A stretch of DNA of 64,000 bases, taken from the NCBI GenBank assembly GCA_964030475.1, contig CAXIPT010000012.1:48123-112122 (forward strand). Reading direction: 5' to 3'. Within the stretch, counting starts at the first letter, position 1. The number at the start of each line of letters is the position of its first letter. This stretch comes from Tethya wilhelma. Taxonomy: Eukaryota; Porifera; Demospongiae; Tethyida; Tethyidae. This document shows, piece after piece, positions 11,734 to 23,262 of this stretch. The notes beneath the pieces are model-generated. The model had not been told where the DNA came from. It did not search any database and saw only the letters and a list, made by a program, of their open reading frames with translations. The position numbers were made by a program, and so were the translations under genes.

Positions 11734-12078
11734 CTGTGGTGGAAATTTGATTTGAATGTTCAAGTTCTGAAAACTTGACTCTCTTGGCAATTGGTCCTTC
11801 ATGCGGTGCCTACTGGTATTTCCTCTTAAGACAAACTACCTCTTCAGCTTCCATAACCACTTTACATGCACTGGTTCAATCATACATGCCATGTGATTTG
11901 ATTTTAATCTGATGTCAGAATAATGATACAATTTTTAATTGACATTTAGAATTCATAATAAAATTGATATAATTGTAATCTCACTGACCAATGCAGTTAT
12001 CTGATAATAAGCACGGTAATACATAATAATTATAATCAAACTGCTAATAATATGTGGCTAAAAATCTAGAGTCCACGT

Positions 12079-12169
12079 ATAGTCTGGCATATCCAGACCT
12101 TTACACGTGCGCTATAAATATGCGTGTATTTATAGCATGTGTGTAAAGAGTCTGGATACGCCAGACTAT
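12079..12169. mobile_element. Short palindromic MITE (ATAGTCTGGC termini)
   Basis: The left arm ATAGTCTGGCATATCCAGAC and the right arm GTCTGGATACGCCAGACTAT are reverse complements with few mismatches. The 91-base element could fold as one hairpin. The flanking region 11740-12860 shows no gene. Confidence 0.75.
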
Positions 12170-12858
12170 GAACCTGCATGACTTCAGCCAGACCTTTTTT
12201 AATACACTGAGTGCCTATATAGTCTGGCCCATGTTTTCAAGTCTTGTCTTCATGTTTTCTTTTCTTTTTTGGTCAATGTTTAGCATGACTGCCGCGTATA
12301 CTTGTATGATAATAATTGGCTGCTGCATGGCTATATGCCAGCTCATGGATCGGTGTAGCATAGTCTTGATAGAGGCCATGCACTTCAGTCAGTAAGCACA
12401 GTAGCTCAACAGTACACGTGGCACTTGGAAGCAATTGCATAGGCATGCATGGTCATGGCTCTGATCTCAAGCTGCTCACATATATGACACTAGGGTAGAC
12501 ACATTGTTTGACCTCTGCACGCTGCAGTGAGTCAGAACTAATGTTGCTACGGTTCATAAATTGATTTAAGCTGCCCAAACCATGAAAATAAGCAAAGTAA
12601 GTATATAGTAAAATTACTTAATCTCGAGTTGTTTGTGCTAGGCACTTGTAAAAGGGCACGTTTGTGGCAGAGGTCAAAGGTAACATCTACCTTCGCATCA
12701 TCAATGATGAAATTCACGTGACATTTCTGACCAGGATCTCTCCTTCCTTACCGTGAGTTTAAGGACAAAGGTGAGAGCCTGGGAACAAGGCTACAGAAAA
12801 TCTATGATACAGTTATGAGAATTCAAGAACACATATATATATATATAAAACAACACGG

Positions 12859-13150
12859 TATCTCTGCCTAGGAAGGTCATATGAAGCTGAGACCTGCACA
12901 ATTATGATCAGCTCAAAGAGATCTTTCAATCGGTATATTGTATTTGATATTTAAAAATGCCCATTTTCTGAAAAAAAACACACTCAACCATGGGCTATAT
13001 ATATATATATAATTTATATATAGTTCATGGATTGGAAGAAAATTTAATTTTACAAGAAAAGTACACCATTCAACAGATCTCTTTGAGCTCATTGCAAGGG
13101 TGTCAGTCCCATTAATTGTTACACAACCTTAATTCCTAGGCTGAGATATG
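12859..13150. mobile_element. Hairpin MITE, family A, copy 2
   Basis: Left end CTGCCTAGGAAGGTCATATG, right end CCTAGGCTGAGATATG, with AGAGATCTTTCAA and AGATCTCTTTGAGC in the arms. It is diverged from the 8.4 kb copy, and its centre is replaced by a TA microsatellite. Confidence 0.75.
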
Positions 13151-13181
13151 CTGATTTCTAGTTTACAATGAACCACTCATA

Positions 13182-13387
13182 GCCTCGTAAACCAGGCCCT
13201 CTCCATTATGCTTATTGCTAAGCACGGGGCCGGGGAGGGCCTGGTCTCCAAAATCACATGAGTGCCGTCAAGAATAGAACCGTGATTTGCATTCCCACGT
13301 CATTCACGTGATATTTCCGACCAGGCTCTCTCCTTCCTTACCGTGAGTGTAAGGTCAAAGGTCTCAGAGCCTGGGAACGAGGCTAGA
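13182..13387. mobile_element. MITE-like element with AGCCTCGT...ACGAGGCTA ends
   Basis: The left end TAGCCTCGTAAACCAGGCCC and right end GCCTGGGAACGAGGCTA are inverted. It contains the dispersed repeat also seen at 10385. Part of the right half (ACCAGGMTCTCTCCTTCCTTACCGTGAG) recurs at 12729-12790. Confidence 0.6.
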
Positions 13388-13417
13388 TTTTCTGCAAATA
13401 AAACTGCGTGATTATGG

Positions 13418-13792
13418 TAAAAATTTCAAAAAAATAAGTAGTGTAGGAATGGGCAGTGCGATAAAAAGCATTGGAACAAGGCATGTCTCATTTTCGGCAC
13501 ATGACTACTTCATTTTTGATTTATTCTTGATCCCTAATATGGATCGTCAGTGTCATAAATGCAATGATCTGTACTACTATAGTATACCACAGCTTATTGT
13601 TGCATTTTTTTAATCTAATCAGTTGGCTAAGCAGTGGAGTAAACTATAACAAATTAGGATTAGCAGCCAACGAGTTGGGCATAAAAAATGAAGTAGTCAT
13701 GTGTCGAAAATGAGACATGCCTCGTTCCAATGCTTTTTACCGCACTGTCCATTCCTACACTGCTTATTTTTTTGAAATTTTTACTACTTGTT
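13418..13792. mobile_element. Inverted-repeat element with arms of about 100 bp
   Basis: The left arm 13418-13525 (TAGGAATGGGCAGTGCG, AAGGCATGTCTCATTTTCGG) returns as the reverse complement at 13683-13792. The centre of about 150 bases has no open frame. A half copy of one arm lies at about 38185-38270. Confidence 0.85.
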
Positions 13793-13999
13793 CATTCACT
13801 TTTTTCAACACTACAGTGTGGAGACCATCAGAGACTGGCTTAAGTAGCAGCTACAATTAATGCATTTCATTATACTGGAGGAAGCTAATGCGCATACACA
13901 CAATAATACCACGTGGATAATGACCTTTGAACTCTACCTACAAAGATGGCTGCATTGTAGTACATGAATTTATACACTAAGTTTCAAAGCTTTCTAGTT

Positions 14000-14120
14000 T
14001 TTGTTTAGGGCTATTTGAGATTGAAACGAGTATCAAGGAATGTACTATCCATGAAAAGAACTTACTTTTTGCTGTCAAAGTTGGCTCAACATATTCTGGT
14101 TCTCTGGAACTTCAAGTAGG
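14000..14120 (+). repeat. Dispersed segment shared with 39.8 kb
   Basis: TTTCTAGTTTTTGTTTAGGG through AAAGTTGGCTCAACA matches 39825-39935, including GAGTATCAAGGAATGTA. The 39.8 kb copy lies in a longer open frame, so both may derive from a coding exon. Confidence 0.7.
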
Positions 14121-14329
14121 TCAGTTAGAAAGTACATAAGTACGTACGTACGTACGTTAGAGAACAAAAATAGCACTATGGTGGCTTCCCACTAGCGCTC
14201 ACTGCTAGTGCTGAGGAAAGTTTTTGTGAGTTTTAGGCCTTGCATGCTAATCTGTCGGTAAGTACGTGCCTCTGTACAACTTTGAAGGTTTAATTTTGTT
14301 TGACTAGATTTTTGTAGTGGCCAACATTT

Positions 14330-14680
14330 GGCCAGACAAACTTGATTTGTTGATTCTCATCAGCCATTTCCTGGAATTAGGTGAGGGAGGGCGGTCATTA
14401 TTCATTATTTCATTATTTGATTTTCATTGAACTAGGCCGCTGTCTTGTGTTGAAATAACAAGAAGTTTCCTTGAGATGACTGGCTTCAGCCATGGCCACG
14501 CAGGTTGCAGATCGATCGTGCATACGGCTTGCCACGGCCACGATTACAAATGGTCACGTGATTATTAATTATTAAAATAAGGGGCGTGCCCTTTGCAAAA
14601 CGCAATAATGAAAGTTGAGGCGGCGTGTTTGAACTAGAAGCGGGCGCTGATGAGAATCAACAAATCAGGTTTGTCTGGCC
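14330..14680. mobile_element. Element with 35-bp inverted ends
   Basis: The left end GGCCAGACAAACTTGATTTG is the reverse complement of the right end AAATCAGGTTTGTCTGGCC. The interior includes basic palindromic stretches but no open frame. Confidence 0.7.
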
Positions 14681-14682
14681 TT

Positions 14683-14750
14683 TTGTATGGTGTCTATTAG
14701 ACAGTCGGCCCATTCCTACTATACGTACTACCGTACATATGATAATTATA
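14683..14750. repeat. Dispersed segment shared with 38.4 kb
   Basis: GACAGTCGGCCCATTCCTAC and ACGTACTACCGTACATATGA recur almost identically at 38440-38483. Confidence 0.8.
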
Positions 14751-14839
14751 TCAAGATCTCTTTGATCTGTACAACCAATCATCATAATGATAATGATGGT
14801 AGTATCAGTGGTTGGTGAACATCTCTCTCTAATCTCTAG

Positions 14840-15274
14840 GTCTTCCTCCTGGTAATACAAGATCTGATAGACAAGGAGGAGGAAGAAAATGACGAAGAAA
14901 AGGAGGCTGATGTAATCCCAAGTTACAATCAACCAATGAGTCTTACAGATTTGGTATCAGGCGGAGATAACACTGACCACAATGATGATGACCCTTTCAG
15001 TGAGAATTTCAGTACATCAGAAGAGTCAAGGTACCGACGATTACGACCAAGACTACTTACGGAAGATGGCCTCAGCGACAGTGACAATGAGGTGAATTAC
15101 GAGGATTATCTCGATCAGTTGGACCAGGAGGAGGAAGAAAATGACGAAGAAGAGGAGGCTGATGTAATCCCAAGTTCCAATCAACCAATGAGTCTTACGG
15201 ATTTGGTATCAAGCGGAGATAACACTGACCATTATGATGACGAATTGCTGTATGTTTGTGAAAATGAAAGTTAA
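14840..15274 (+). CDS. Acidic internally repeated protein, last exon
   Basis: The frame is open from an AG acceptor at 14838-14839 to the TAA at 15272-15274, about 144 residues. It consists of an 84-residue unit duplicated 1.5 times: the unit starting MSLTDLVSGGDNTDH at 14936 returns at 15188 as MSLTDLVSSGDNTDH, each preceded by an E/D-rich run (DKEEEENDEEKEADVIPS and LDQEEEENDEEEEADVIPS). In the centre is RYRRLRPRLLTEDGLSDSD. The composition suggests a disordered, nuclear or transposon-linked acidic region. I do not recognise a family. No upstream exon was identified. Confidence 0.5.
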   Translation, partial: VFLLVIQDLIDKEEEENDEEKEADVIPSYNQPMSLTDLVSGGDNTDHNDDDPFSENFSTSEESRYRRLRPRLLTEDGLSDSDNEVNYEDYLDQLDQEEEENDEEEEADVIPSSNQPMSLTDLVSSGDNTDHYDDELLYVCENES

Positions 15275-15367
15275 ATGTTGTTGTATGTTTGTGAAAATGA
15301 AAATTAAATGTTGTTGTATGTTTGTGAAAATTAAAATTAAATGTTGTTGTATGTTTGTGAAAATGAA
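15246..15367. repeat. 33-bp minisatellite
   Basis: About 3.5 copies of TTGTATGTTTGTGAAAATGA plus AAATTAAATGTTG. The first copy contains the final codons and stop of the acidic protein, so the satellite grew out of the end of that exon. Confidence 0.9.
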
Positions 15368-15589
15368 TGAAAAAAGAAAAATAATGAAAATGCACAAACA
15401 AGAATACCGTTGAACTCAAGGATGACATTGGCCAATAACAGACTGCTCCACAACTGGGCTGGTTGAAGACTCCTCCTAGCTCATCCAGACTTCGAAATGC
15501 TGCCTTACAAAAGGCTTTAAATCTGTAGAGTGAAAAGTCAACATACAGATATCAAACTACATACACCTTTGCATGAATACAGTTTTTTT

Positions 15590-16143
15590 TTTTGTTTTCT
15601 TTTTTTTAATTAATTTTTTTATTTTTTTATTTTTTTAATTTTTTTTTTTTAAATTTATAATAATTTTGCTAAGCAGCATGGACAACGCAAATAGCAGTTG
15701 CTAATACATGTGTGCACCCAATATAGTAAATGTTATAGTTACAAAGATCAATAAACTCTAAGTAATAACTATGGTAATATTACAACAACAGACTAATACA
15801 AGTTAACATTACACACAATGACAATATAAATGCTGCAGCAGTTGGGTTTTAAAGTTATTGACGTTATCAGCAGAAACAATATCACTAGGCAGTCTATTCC
15901 ATAATCTTACCACATCGCAGAAGAAAGAAAAATAGTAGGTATATTAGTTTTAGCATACGGGACAGAAATTGTTAGGCTGTGTGACCTTGAGTTGTGCTTA
16001 AACTGTCTCATTTGAAGTGGGGATGGAGAAGGAATTGAATAATTACCCTTCAGTAAATTAAACAGGTAGGTTAATCGTAAGTAAGTCCTCCTCATCTGAA
16101 GATTAAAGATGGCCATGCAGGAGAGTTTCATAGGGAGCACCAT
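15590..16143 (-). mobile_element. LINE 3' end, copy 1 (non-LTR retrotransposon)
   Basis: On the - strand, frame 16143-15907 encodes RRTYLRLTYLFNLLKGNYS and HNSRSHSLTISVPYAKTN, the region just after the reverse-transcriptase domain of Jockey/CR1-like elements. It breaks by frameshift before the usual F-R-x-W-N-x-L-P motif. It ends toward 15590 in a T-rich tract on the + strand (A-rich on the element's strand). It matches the copy at 24.6-25.3 kb. Confidence 0.75.
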
Positions 16144-16469
16144 TCCATTGCTTGCGCACCCCCCCAGCCTCTTTCTCAGGCTTCTGAACTAAATACTATA
16201 TTACTATCACAATAATAGATTTACGTGCAGACAAAAAACACATGTATAAACAACCAAATAAAAACAAAAAAACATGCTAACAAAACACGACTAAACAAAA
16301 GGAGCAAAGAACATGCAAGATCACGCCCACCACCCATTTACACCTTATATGGATCATAAATCCAGTTCATAGTGCATGATTGCAATTGCAGAGGTCAGTC
16401 ATGCAGCCTCAGTAAGTTGCCAACTTAAGCTTACTTGTGTTTTGATCTTAGAAAGTGGATGCTAAATTA

Positions 16470-16830
16470 GCTCTGGCTCTCTGTCGCCTCCAAAATTAAA
16501 TACTCCCCAATCTTTTTTGAAACCACTATTCGCATCTTTGTGCACAATCCAAGCCCTGGCTTTCCGGTCCAGTTACATGGAGTTTGATGTCCATTTCTCC
16601 TACTGACATTGTTACAGGTACTCGGTCATTATCGAGAATCGGTACTTTGTGTAGATAGAGTCTATGCCCTCATCTTGCAGAAAAACTAAGGATCTTATTC
16701 CCTTTTCACCGACAATCAATTCATTTCGTACTGTGCCACCAGTGAACCACTCGATCTGTTTCCCGCAACAAGTCAGCTTGGCGCAATTCCGATATTCCAA
16801 CTCTGTCAATGTTGACCCCTCTAGTACTCT
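16470..16830 (-). other. Possible exon(s), unknown, Ig-like flavour
   Basis: The - strand frame 16809-16612 encodes RNCAKLTCCGKQIEWFTGG, then a Tyr-rich end (YTKYRFSIMTEYL). The pattern LTC..G..I.WF followed by Y.F.I resembles an immunoglobulin-like strand pair, but no splice signals settle it. Shown as a possibility only. From 16830 to 17630 nothing is recognisable. Confidence 0.2.
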
Positions 16831-17634
16831 CTCTATATGAATTGAACTATACCACCTGTGCCATCATCAGTAGTTCTCTCAGTGAAGTTCTAAGGCAATG
16901 GCAAGCCAAAATCTGCTCAGTCTATAAATGATTGCAGTTGTACAAATCTGTCTGATTCTGAAATGTTCCTCTTCATCCTGCACTCCAGGCCTGTTGGTGG
17001 GGAATTTAATACTATAATTATAGCAGAGTGAGCACCCAAAATTGGAAAAAAAATTATATCATTTTTACCCCCTCCCGCCCCCCTTTCAGAATCCTATGAT
17101 TTGTACAGAAACAATTTACCATTGATAGTGGTCGATGTACCATTCTGTTTGTAGCTCTGCAGGTATGGTGATTGAACGGTTTCCATACGGTGTGGATGAA
17201 TAGAGCGGGTGCAATCAACGTCATCAAAAACCGGAAGTATTTTGAGTGATACTAGAAATAGTTATTTTGCCATACAGAAGTAAATGACAGCTAGGCCTTG
17301 ATAGATTATGCTCAAGACTCTGCCTATTTTTCTTTTCTTTTGTGCTCAAAGAATGGCCCAATTATGTTCCAGAATCTGCCTATCTGCCTTCTCAAGTTGT
17401 CTATTATGCTTATTACTACCAATAATTGCAGAAATTATCGATTTTTGATGAACAGAAGCACAAACAAATTAAAGACCATTATGATAGTTATGTGTTTCTG
17501 TAGTTAATTCACATTTTGTGGGTTAACTTGCTGTAACCGCGGATGTCGGACCTCCTCCCGCATTTCTCCGTATTGTTCTGTACATTTTTGCAATACGGAA
17601 GTGACTCATTTTACGTATTGCATCCGCTCTATAT

Positions 17635-17895
17635 AATTATAGTGACTTGAGTGTGCGTTGTCTAGAAAATACACGTGGTTCTGCACGTGGTTTCAGCCGC
17701 GTTCGACTGTAGCCTCGTGCAGTTGGTGTTCTGTCTCTGGTTGTTGATGCTCTCGTTAAAATCCACTTTCATCTTTACTTTGACGATGGCATTTTTGGTG
17801 AGTTACTGTATTTTGTGTTACAATGTAATTTTGCTGCATTTTGAATCATGTCTAACAAATTTTTCTGGACTGAGTGTAAATGTGTCTTAATTGTT
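17635..17895. repeat. Duplicated segment, copy at 43325-43495
   Basis: GAGTGTGCGTTGTCTAGAAA, CACGTGGTTCTGCACGTGG and TGTCTAACAAATTT are shared with 43325-43495, in the same order and orientation. From 17900 to 19650 no gene was found; a short direct repeat (GTAGTAGTAATACTGAGGTG) occurs at 19011 and 19111. Confidence 0.75.
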
Positions 17896-19649
17896 TTGTA
17901 TGTGCATGGCCATGTGTAAACTCGCCCGCCTAAAGACGTACCAATAGACTTCATGTGCCAACTAGGAAGACAGAAAAGCAAGCGCCTAGTTAGAGACCTC
18001 TTGTTTGGTCAGTCACTATGCCTCTTCAAGTCAACTAGCTGCTAGCCACTTGCAGCTATAGCACTGAGATAGGGAGAGGCTATGCTGAGGGTGAACCATG
18101 CAGCTTTGATATACCAGTGCATGTTTAAATTTATTGTTTTTAATGACTATTATCAGCTTGGCACAAAAAGTTTGTGGAAAGTCTGCATGTCTTATGGAAC
18201 CAAATCACGATCTGAAATATGGTGAAGTAAAAATTGGTTTAACTGGAAGTTGTGAGCTGTTAATAGTTTCAGTGTCTTTGCCCGTGCAATCTGTCAGTGT
18301 GCCGAACCTTAGTGGTTTCATTCATTGGATGAACATATGCCTTTTTTTTTTTTTGTGCACATGTGTGACAATATTGGATAGTCAATATCCTCTGTTATGA
18401 TAGTTTACATTTACAAGTTTTGCCATAATTTGATAATGCTATGTCAACACTCATGGTATACTTTAGGGATCAACTGTCACCTCTTCCCATGGAATCTATA
18501 TTCATAGCCACTACTTCATCTGCAGTGCCCCAGCCCACACCTTCTGATAGCTTCCTAGTGGAAACTTTTCTCATGCAAATTCAGCTAGATGCTGTGCAGC
18601 AACATGGCTTCTCTGAGGTGTATGGTAAGCATTTTGCAATACCTATCTCTAGCAGAAAATGTTAGAAATTTGAATAGTAATGTGTGAGTGAGGCATGCAT
18701 GCATTGTCTTAATTCTGTTGAAATATGCAAGGCTTTTTCTACCAATGGGACTCTTATTGTTGACCAGTCTTAACATTATTTTTTTGGTTTCCCTTTTTCC
18801 TTTGTAGGGTCAAATATTGAGACCTCTTTGGAGCAGTCCAGTGTTTACATGCAGCCACTATACTTCTCTCAAGGCAGCCATCACGTCCTGTACAGTGGCT
18901 ATGTGTGTGAGGGGATGCCAGAGGATGGGTCGTCCATCTAGCCTGTGGTAGAAGATCCTGAGCAGCAAAATGTTTGTAGGTGGTAAGCATTTTATAATGC
19001 ATGCGTGTCTGTAGTAGTAATACTGAGGTGAAGCAAAGGTAAGATTTGCATGGCAAAATGCACAATGTTTGTAGGTGATAAGCATTAATTTTTATAATGT
19101 ATGCATATCTGTAGTAGTAATACTGAGGTGAAGCAAAGGTAAGATTTGTATGGTCTCAACTCTGTTTGTATACCAGTTTGTACTCTATTTAGCAGTTTTA
19201 AATTTGCGGTTCACGATCCATGCAATCACAAAAGTTTTTATCTGCGAAAATCTCCCCAACCAGATTACATCATTATTATGATATCATATACTTATTCAGT
19301 GTGCACGTAACTGATCCATGCACCTAGCTCAGCAATTTAATGCTATGCGTCAGCTGCTCAACTTGAGGAGTTAAAAAGTCTAAAATGGCTCTCTACAATT
19401 ATTTCAGTCCAGCTAACAAGAACCATATATAATAACCTTCCAGCTAACAAGTTTCCAGACCCACATACAAGTATTTCAGTCCATCTATAACAATGACCAG
19501 AACGATGGATCAACTCACTCCGCTTGGCTACAATGTCCTGATACTGCTCCCTGCAGTGGGGTACACACACAGCCTATTGGTATTTGAATATTTATTAGTT
19601 CATGTAAGTGAACAAGCATTTTGCAAGCCAATTATACAAGCCATTTACA

Positions 19650-20660
19650 AATCTAGAGAGTCCATGTGAAAACTGAACATGAGGTACTTTTGAATATGGT
19701 TGGTTTAAATGGTAAAGGAGGTAGTATGGAAATTCTGATCAGCCTCAACATTTGACAGTGTATACAATTATAATAAAAGTGGCACACAAATGAGGTTTGT
19801 GCTTCTTTAGTTTATTGTATAATATTATATAGATAAGAAAATATAGTCATGCATCGGGAGCACTTGCATACTTCTGTGTAATACTGGTATGTGAACAAAA
19901 GCAATGGAATAAAATGTGTTCTTGTGATGCATATATATATATACACGCGCGTTACAATTAATATACACAATGTTCAATGTTAAATTATCGGTGTCCGTAC
20001 ATATTTATGACACTCCATAGCAATTCCAGGTACCAGAGTCCTAAACAACATGCGGTCATACAATCATGTTGTTTATAGATAATCAAATTGAAAACAGCTC
20101 ATGCGTTGTCAGCTAATTGACAGGATAAAGGTGTCTCTATGTGTAAACACGAGTACATCATGGTATACTTGTAAATGTGGTCAGTTTAAAAGGCAGTGTA
20201 TATGCTGTAAGTGAAATGACCACGCAAACTGAGGGTTGTACTGGCACTGATTTGACAGTGCACTCTATAGAAAAGTTAATTTGACATGTGGTACGTCGTA
20301 TCCTCTAAATTTATATATTCATCAGTTCTATCGAGATCAAGAGCACATGGCATAGTGCTTTACTCCTCCTATTGACATATCATAGTTTGAGATATTTTCG
20401 CATTGAAAATATTCTGTACGTTAAAATTCCGCGTGTTTAATTTTTGTACATGTGTAGCGCCCGCATTAATATTGGTAATGGGTCATCAAAATTTTAAGTG
20501 TTTAATTTTCGCACACAGCAACAGGTAATACTAATTAACTGTTCACACTCGGTGCAAATAACATAATTACAAAATTATGCCTAACTGATTTGTTACTTCC
20601 TCAAACTCTCCACCTCTCTGGCAGATGTGGGCAAGCCAAAACGTTTCTCACATAGTCTTG
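19650..20660. repeat. Direct segmental duplication, copy 1
   Basis: Colinear with 21140-22010, offset about 1.3-1.5 kb. Shared strings include AAATTCTGATCAGCCTCAA, AAAAGTGGCACACAAATGAG, TCTATCGAGATCAAGAGCAC and CAAACTCTCCACCTCTCTGG. Copy 1 carries an extra 130 bases around 20390-20520, and its ankyrin exon is mostly lost. Confidence 0.85.
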
Positions 20661-21139
20661 TAACTGGTCAAGTTTCTGTCTGTCTGTCTGTACATGGTGG
20701 ACACATTCCATAAATTTAAATTATTTGAACGCGCATGTTGCAATGTTGAAATCGATTATGCAATATATCCTCTTGATAACACGAATGTCATGTTTTTCCG
20801 TCTGTTTTAATGTGTCAACGCCACAAGATTCATCCTCTGACAATTGGATCACAAAAACCTACACCATACATGCAGGAATGATAAAACCAACACACTATTG
20901 ATAGAACCATGCATACTTACATTGTCACTGAGTAGCTCTTATCCTATGGAGCCACTCTTATTGTGAGCTCTGACATGCAGCTGTACTCAACAACTGGAAC
21001 TAATTAGCATATTGTTTCTGTATAATTTGCATATATTGTTCTAACGTTGCTTCCAAGAGAAGGAAAATTATACAAGCTATACTATGTAACATTTCAGCAA
21101 TGCTGTGCACACAGTGCATCTTTATGGGACTCCAAAATT

Positions 21140-22010
21140 TAGAGAGTCCACTTGAAAACTGAACATCAAGGTATACTTTTGAATGTGGTTGGTTTAAATG
21201 GTAAAAAAGGTGAATATGGAAATTCTGATCAGCCTCAATATTTGGCAGTGTATATATACAATTATAATAAAAGTGGCACACAAATGAGGTTTGTACTTCT
21301 TTAGTTTATTTATTATATGTATAGATAAGACAAACAGTTATTGGGAGCATGCACTTGCATACTTCTGTGTAATTACTGTTATGTGAACAAGAGTAATGGA
21401 ATAATATTTTAAGAATGTATTCTGCATGGTGATGCATTTACACACGCGTTACAATTAATATACACAATGTTCAATGGCAATATTATCAGTGTCAGCAATT
21501 CCAGGTACCAGAGTACAAAATAACATGGGGTCATCAGTCATGTTGTTTATAAATAATCAAATTGAAAACAGCTCATGTGTTGTCAGCTTGACAGGACAAT
21601 ACTGGTCATCCGTAAAGTTAGTATTATGGTTCTTGCCTTGCAATCATGCCCTCCCTGGTGTCTCTATGTATGTAAACACGAGTACATCATGGTACTTGTA
21701 AATGTGGTCAGTTTAATAAAATTAATGGCAGTTTATATGCTGTAAGTGGAATGACCACACAAACTGATTTGACAGTGCACTCTATAGAAAAGTAAATTGA
21801 CATGTGGTACGCCGTATCCTCTAAATTTATATATTCATCAGTTCTATCGAGATCAAGAGCACATGGCATAGTGCTTTACTCCTTCTATTGACATAATACT
21901 TATTAACTGTTCACACTCGGTGCAAATAGCATAATTTCAAAATTATGCCTAACTGATTTGTGACTTCCTCAAACTCTCCACCTCTCTGGCAGCTGCCAGT
22001 GATGTGGGCA
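21140..22010. repeat. Direct segmental duplication, copy 2
   Basis: Same segment as 19650-20660, with small indels. Its right end runs into the ankyrin-repeat exon. Confidence 0.85.
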
Positions 22011-22098
22011 AGCCAGGTGGACATTGGCCCCTCCTTCCTGTAGCACACGTACACACTCAGTGAAGCCATTGTAGGCGGCAAAATGGAGGACAGTCCAC
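21972..22098 (-). CDS. Ankyrin-repeat exon (fragment)
   Basis: After a CTTCCAG acceptor the - strand reads TVLHFAAYNGFTECVRVLQE followed by GGANVHLACPHHW. This is one ankyrin repeat (TxLHxAAxxGxxxxVxxLLxxGAxV). It stops shortly after, within the duplicated segment, and no neighbouring ankyrin exon was found. It is most likely a remnant of, or one exon from, a larger ankyrin gene. Confidence 0.6.
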
Positions 22099-22298
22099 CT
22101 GGAAGAGTAAGTATAATTGAAGGAACTGTGTCACTAATATATTGTTATTAAAAATAAAACGTGTTCCATGACCTTTGTGACATTTTTAGGTTTTGTTTCT
22201 AGTCCTCTATATTGATGCGATCTGACTTAGCTTCATTTACAGTGATCTGCTTGTTGTCCTGTCCCTCTGTTGCCATTGGTGATGAACTTATGATAGAA

Positions 22299-22859
22299 TC
22301 TGTGAAGGCATCAAGTAAAAACGCAGATTAGCGCACGCCCCAACAATGTGGGTTTTATTGCAGAAATGGGTTCTACTAGATCTTAAAAATTTTCAGTAAA
22401 AAAAATTAGATTTATATCTCTGACCATTACGACATTATGCGCCATTGAAACTGGCGTCTATTATTTATAATACTACATGAATATTCACAACGTTACTTTA
22501 AAACAGCTAAAGATGTAATTGGTTAAGATCAAGGTGATGACAAACAGTGAATATTGTGTCTATTGGATGCAAATATCATGATTCAGACGAATGTTTCGGT
22601 TATTTTGATAAAATTATGCTACAATATCAACTAATTTGTGACTAGCAGGCTCTGTTAGTGCTCATGTATAGCCAACTAATAAGTTATTCATGTTGCAACC
22701 ATGGCAACAAAATTTCATAGTCAAGGTTAACAAGTATCTGGGTTGTGAACATTCAGTTATGTATAGTTTGGGAACACCATTTCTCGAACTTTGACCTCCT
22801 TTACTAGCAAATCATAAAACGTGCCCTAATCTGTGTTTTTACTTGATGCCTTCACAGTC
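22299..22859. mobile_element. Element with inverted ends CTGTGAAGGCATCAAGTAAA
   Basis: The left arm 22299-22337 and right arm 22820-22858 are near-perfect reverse complements (CTGTGAAGGCATCAAGTAAA; TTTACTTGATGCCTTCACAG). The 480-base centre shows no open frame. The short perfect ends and AT-rich inside fit a non-autonomous DNA transposon. Confidence 0.75.
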
Positions 22860-23262
22860 TGATGTATTTTGTGCAAAATTGGTAAATTTATCCAAATTGC
22901 AAAAGTTAAGTTTGCCAGGAGTAGCCGTCTTGCTAGTAGAAGGTGGATGGTTTATCTTAGGAGGGGGGAGAGCATCTTTGAACTGTTCAGATGAACGCAG
23001 TCTCTTCTTTAAAGGTTCTATTTCTGATGATGTGACCACGATGCCGTGTTTGCCTCGTTTGCGGCAGTATACTTTGGTTCTCATACATAATTACAGGAGT
23101 AGCCGTCTTGCTCTGTTCAGATAAACGCAGTCTCTTCTCACATTTGCCTTGTTTGAGGGGGCACTGGCTTTTACGGCGGCACCACCTCATAGAGCCATTG
23201 GAGTTCTGGTGGGAAGAAAACAGTGTGTCTTTGAAATCACTGGATAATAATATTATAATCAT
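22860..23262 (-). other. Internally duplicated basic open frames
   Basis: Two overlapping - strand frames (23084-22839 and 23262-22987) contain related strings, KKRLRSSEQFKDA and EKRLRLSEQSKTATP, each followed by a conserved GACGGCTACTCC-type segment. An about 110-base unit is tandemly repeated. Whether it is coding is unknown. From 23270 to 24570 no gene or repeat was recognised. Confidence 0.3.

Noticed and set aside
15195..15428. Repeated FNFHKHTTT frames on the - strand
   Set aside because: Antisense of the 33-bp minisatellite, no other support.
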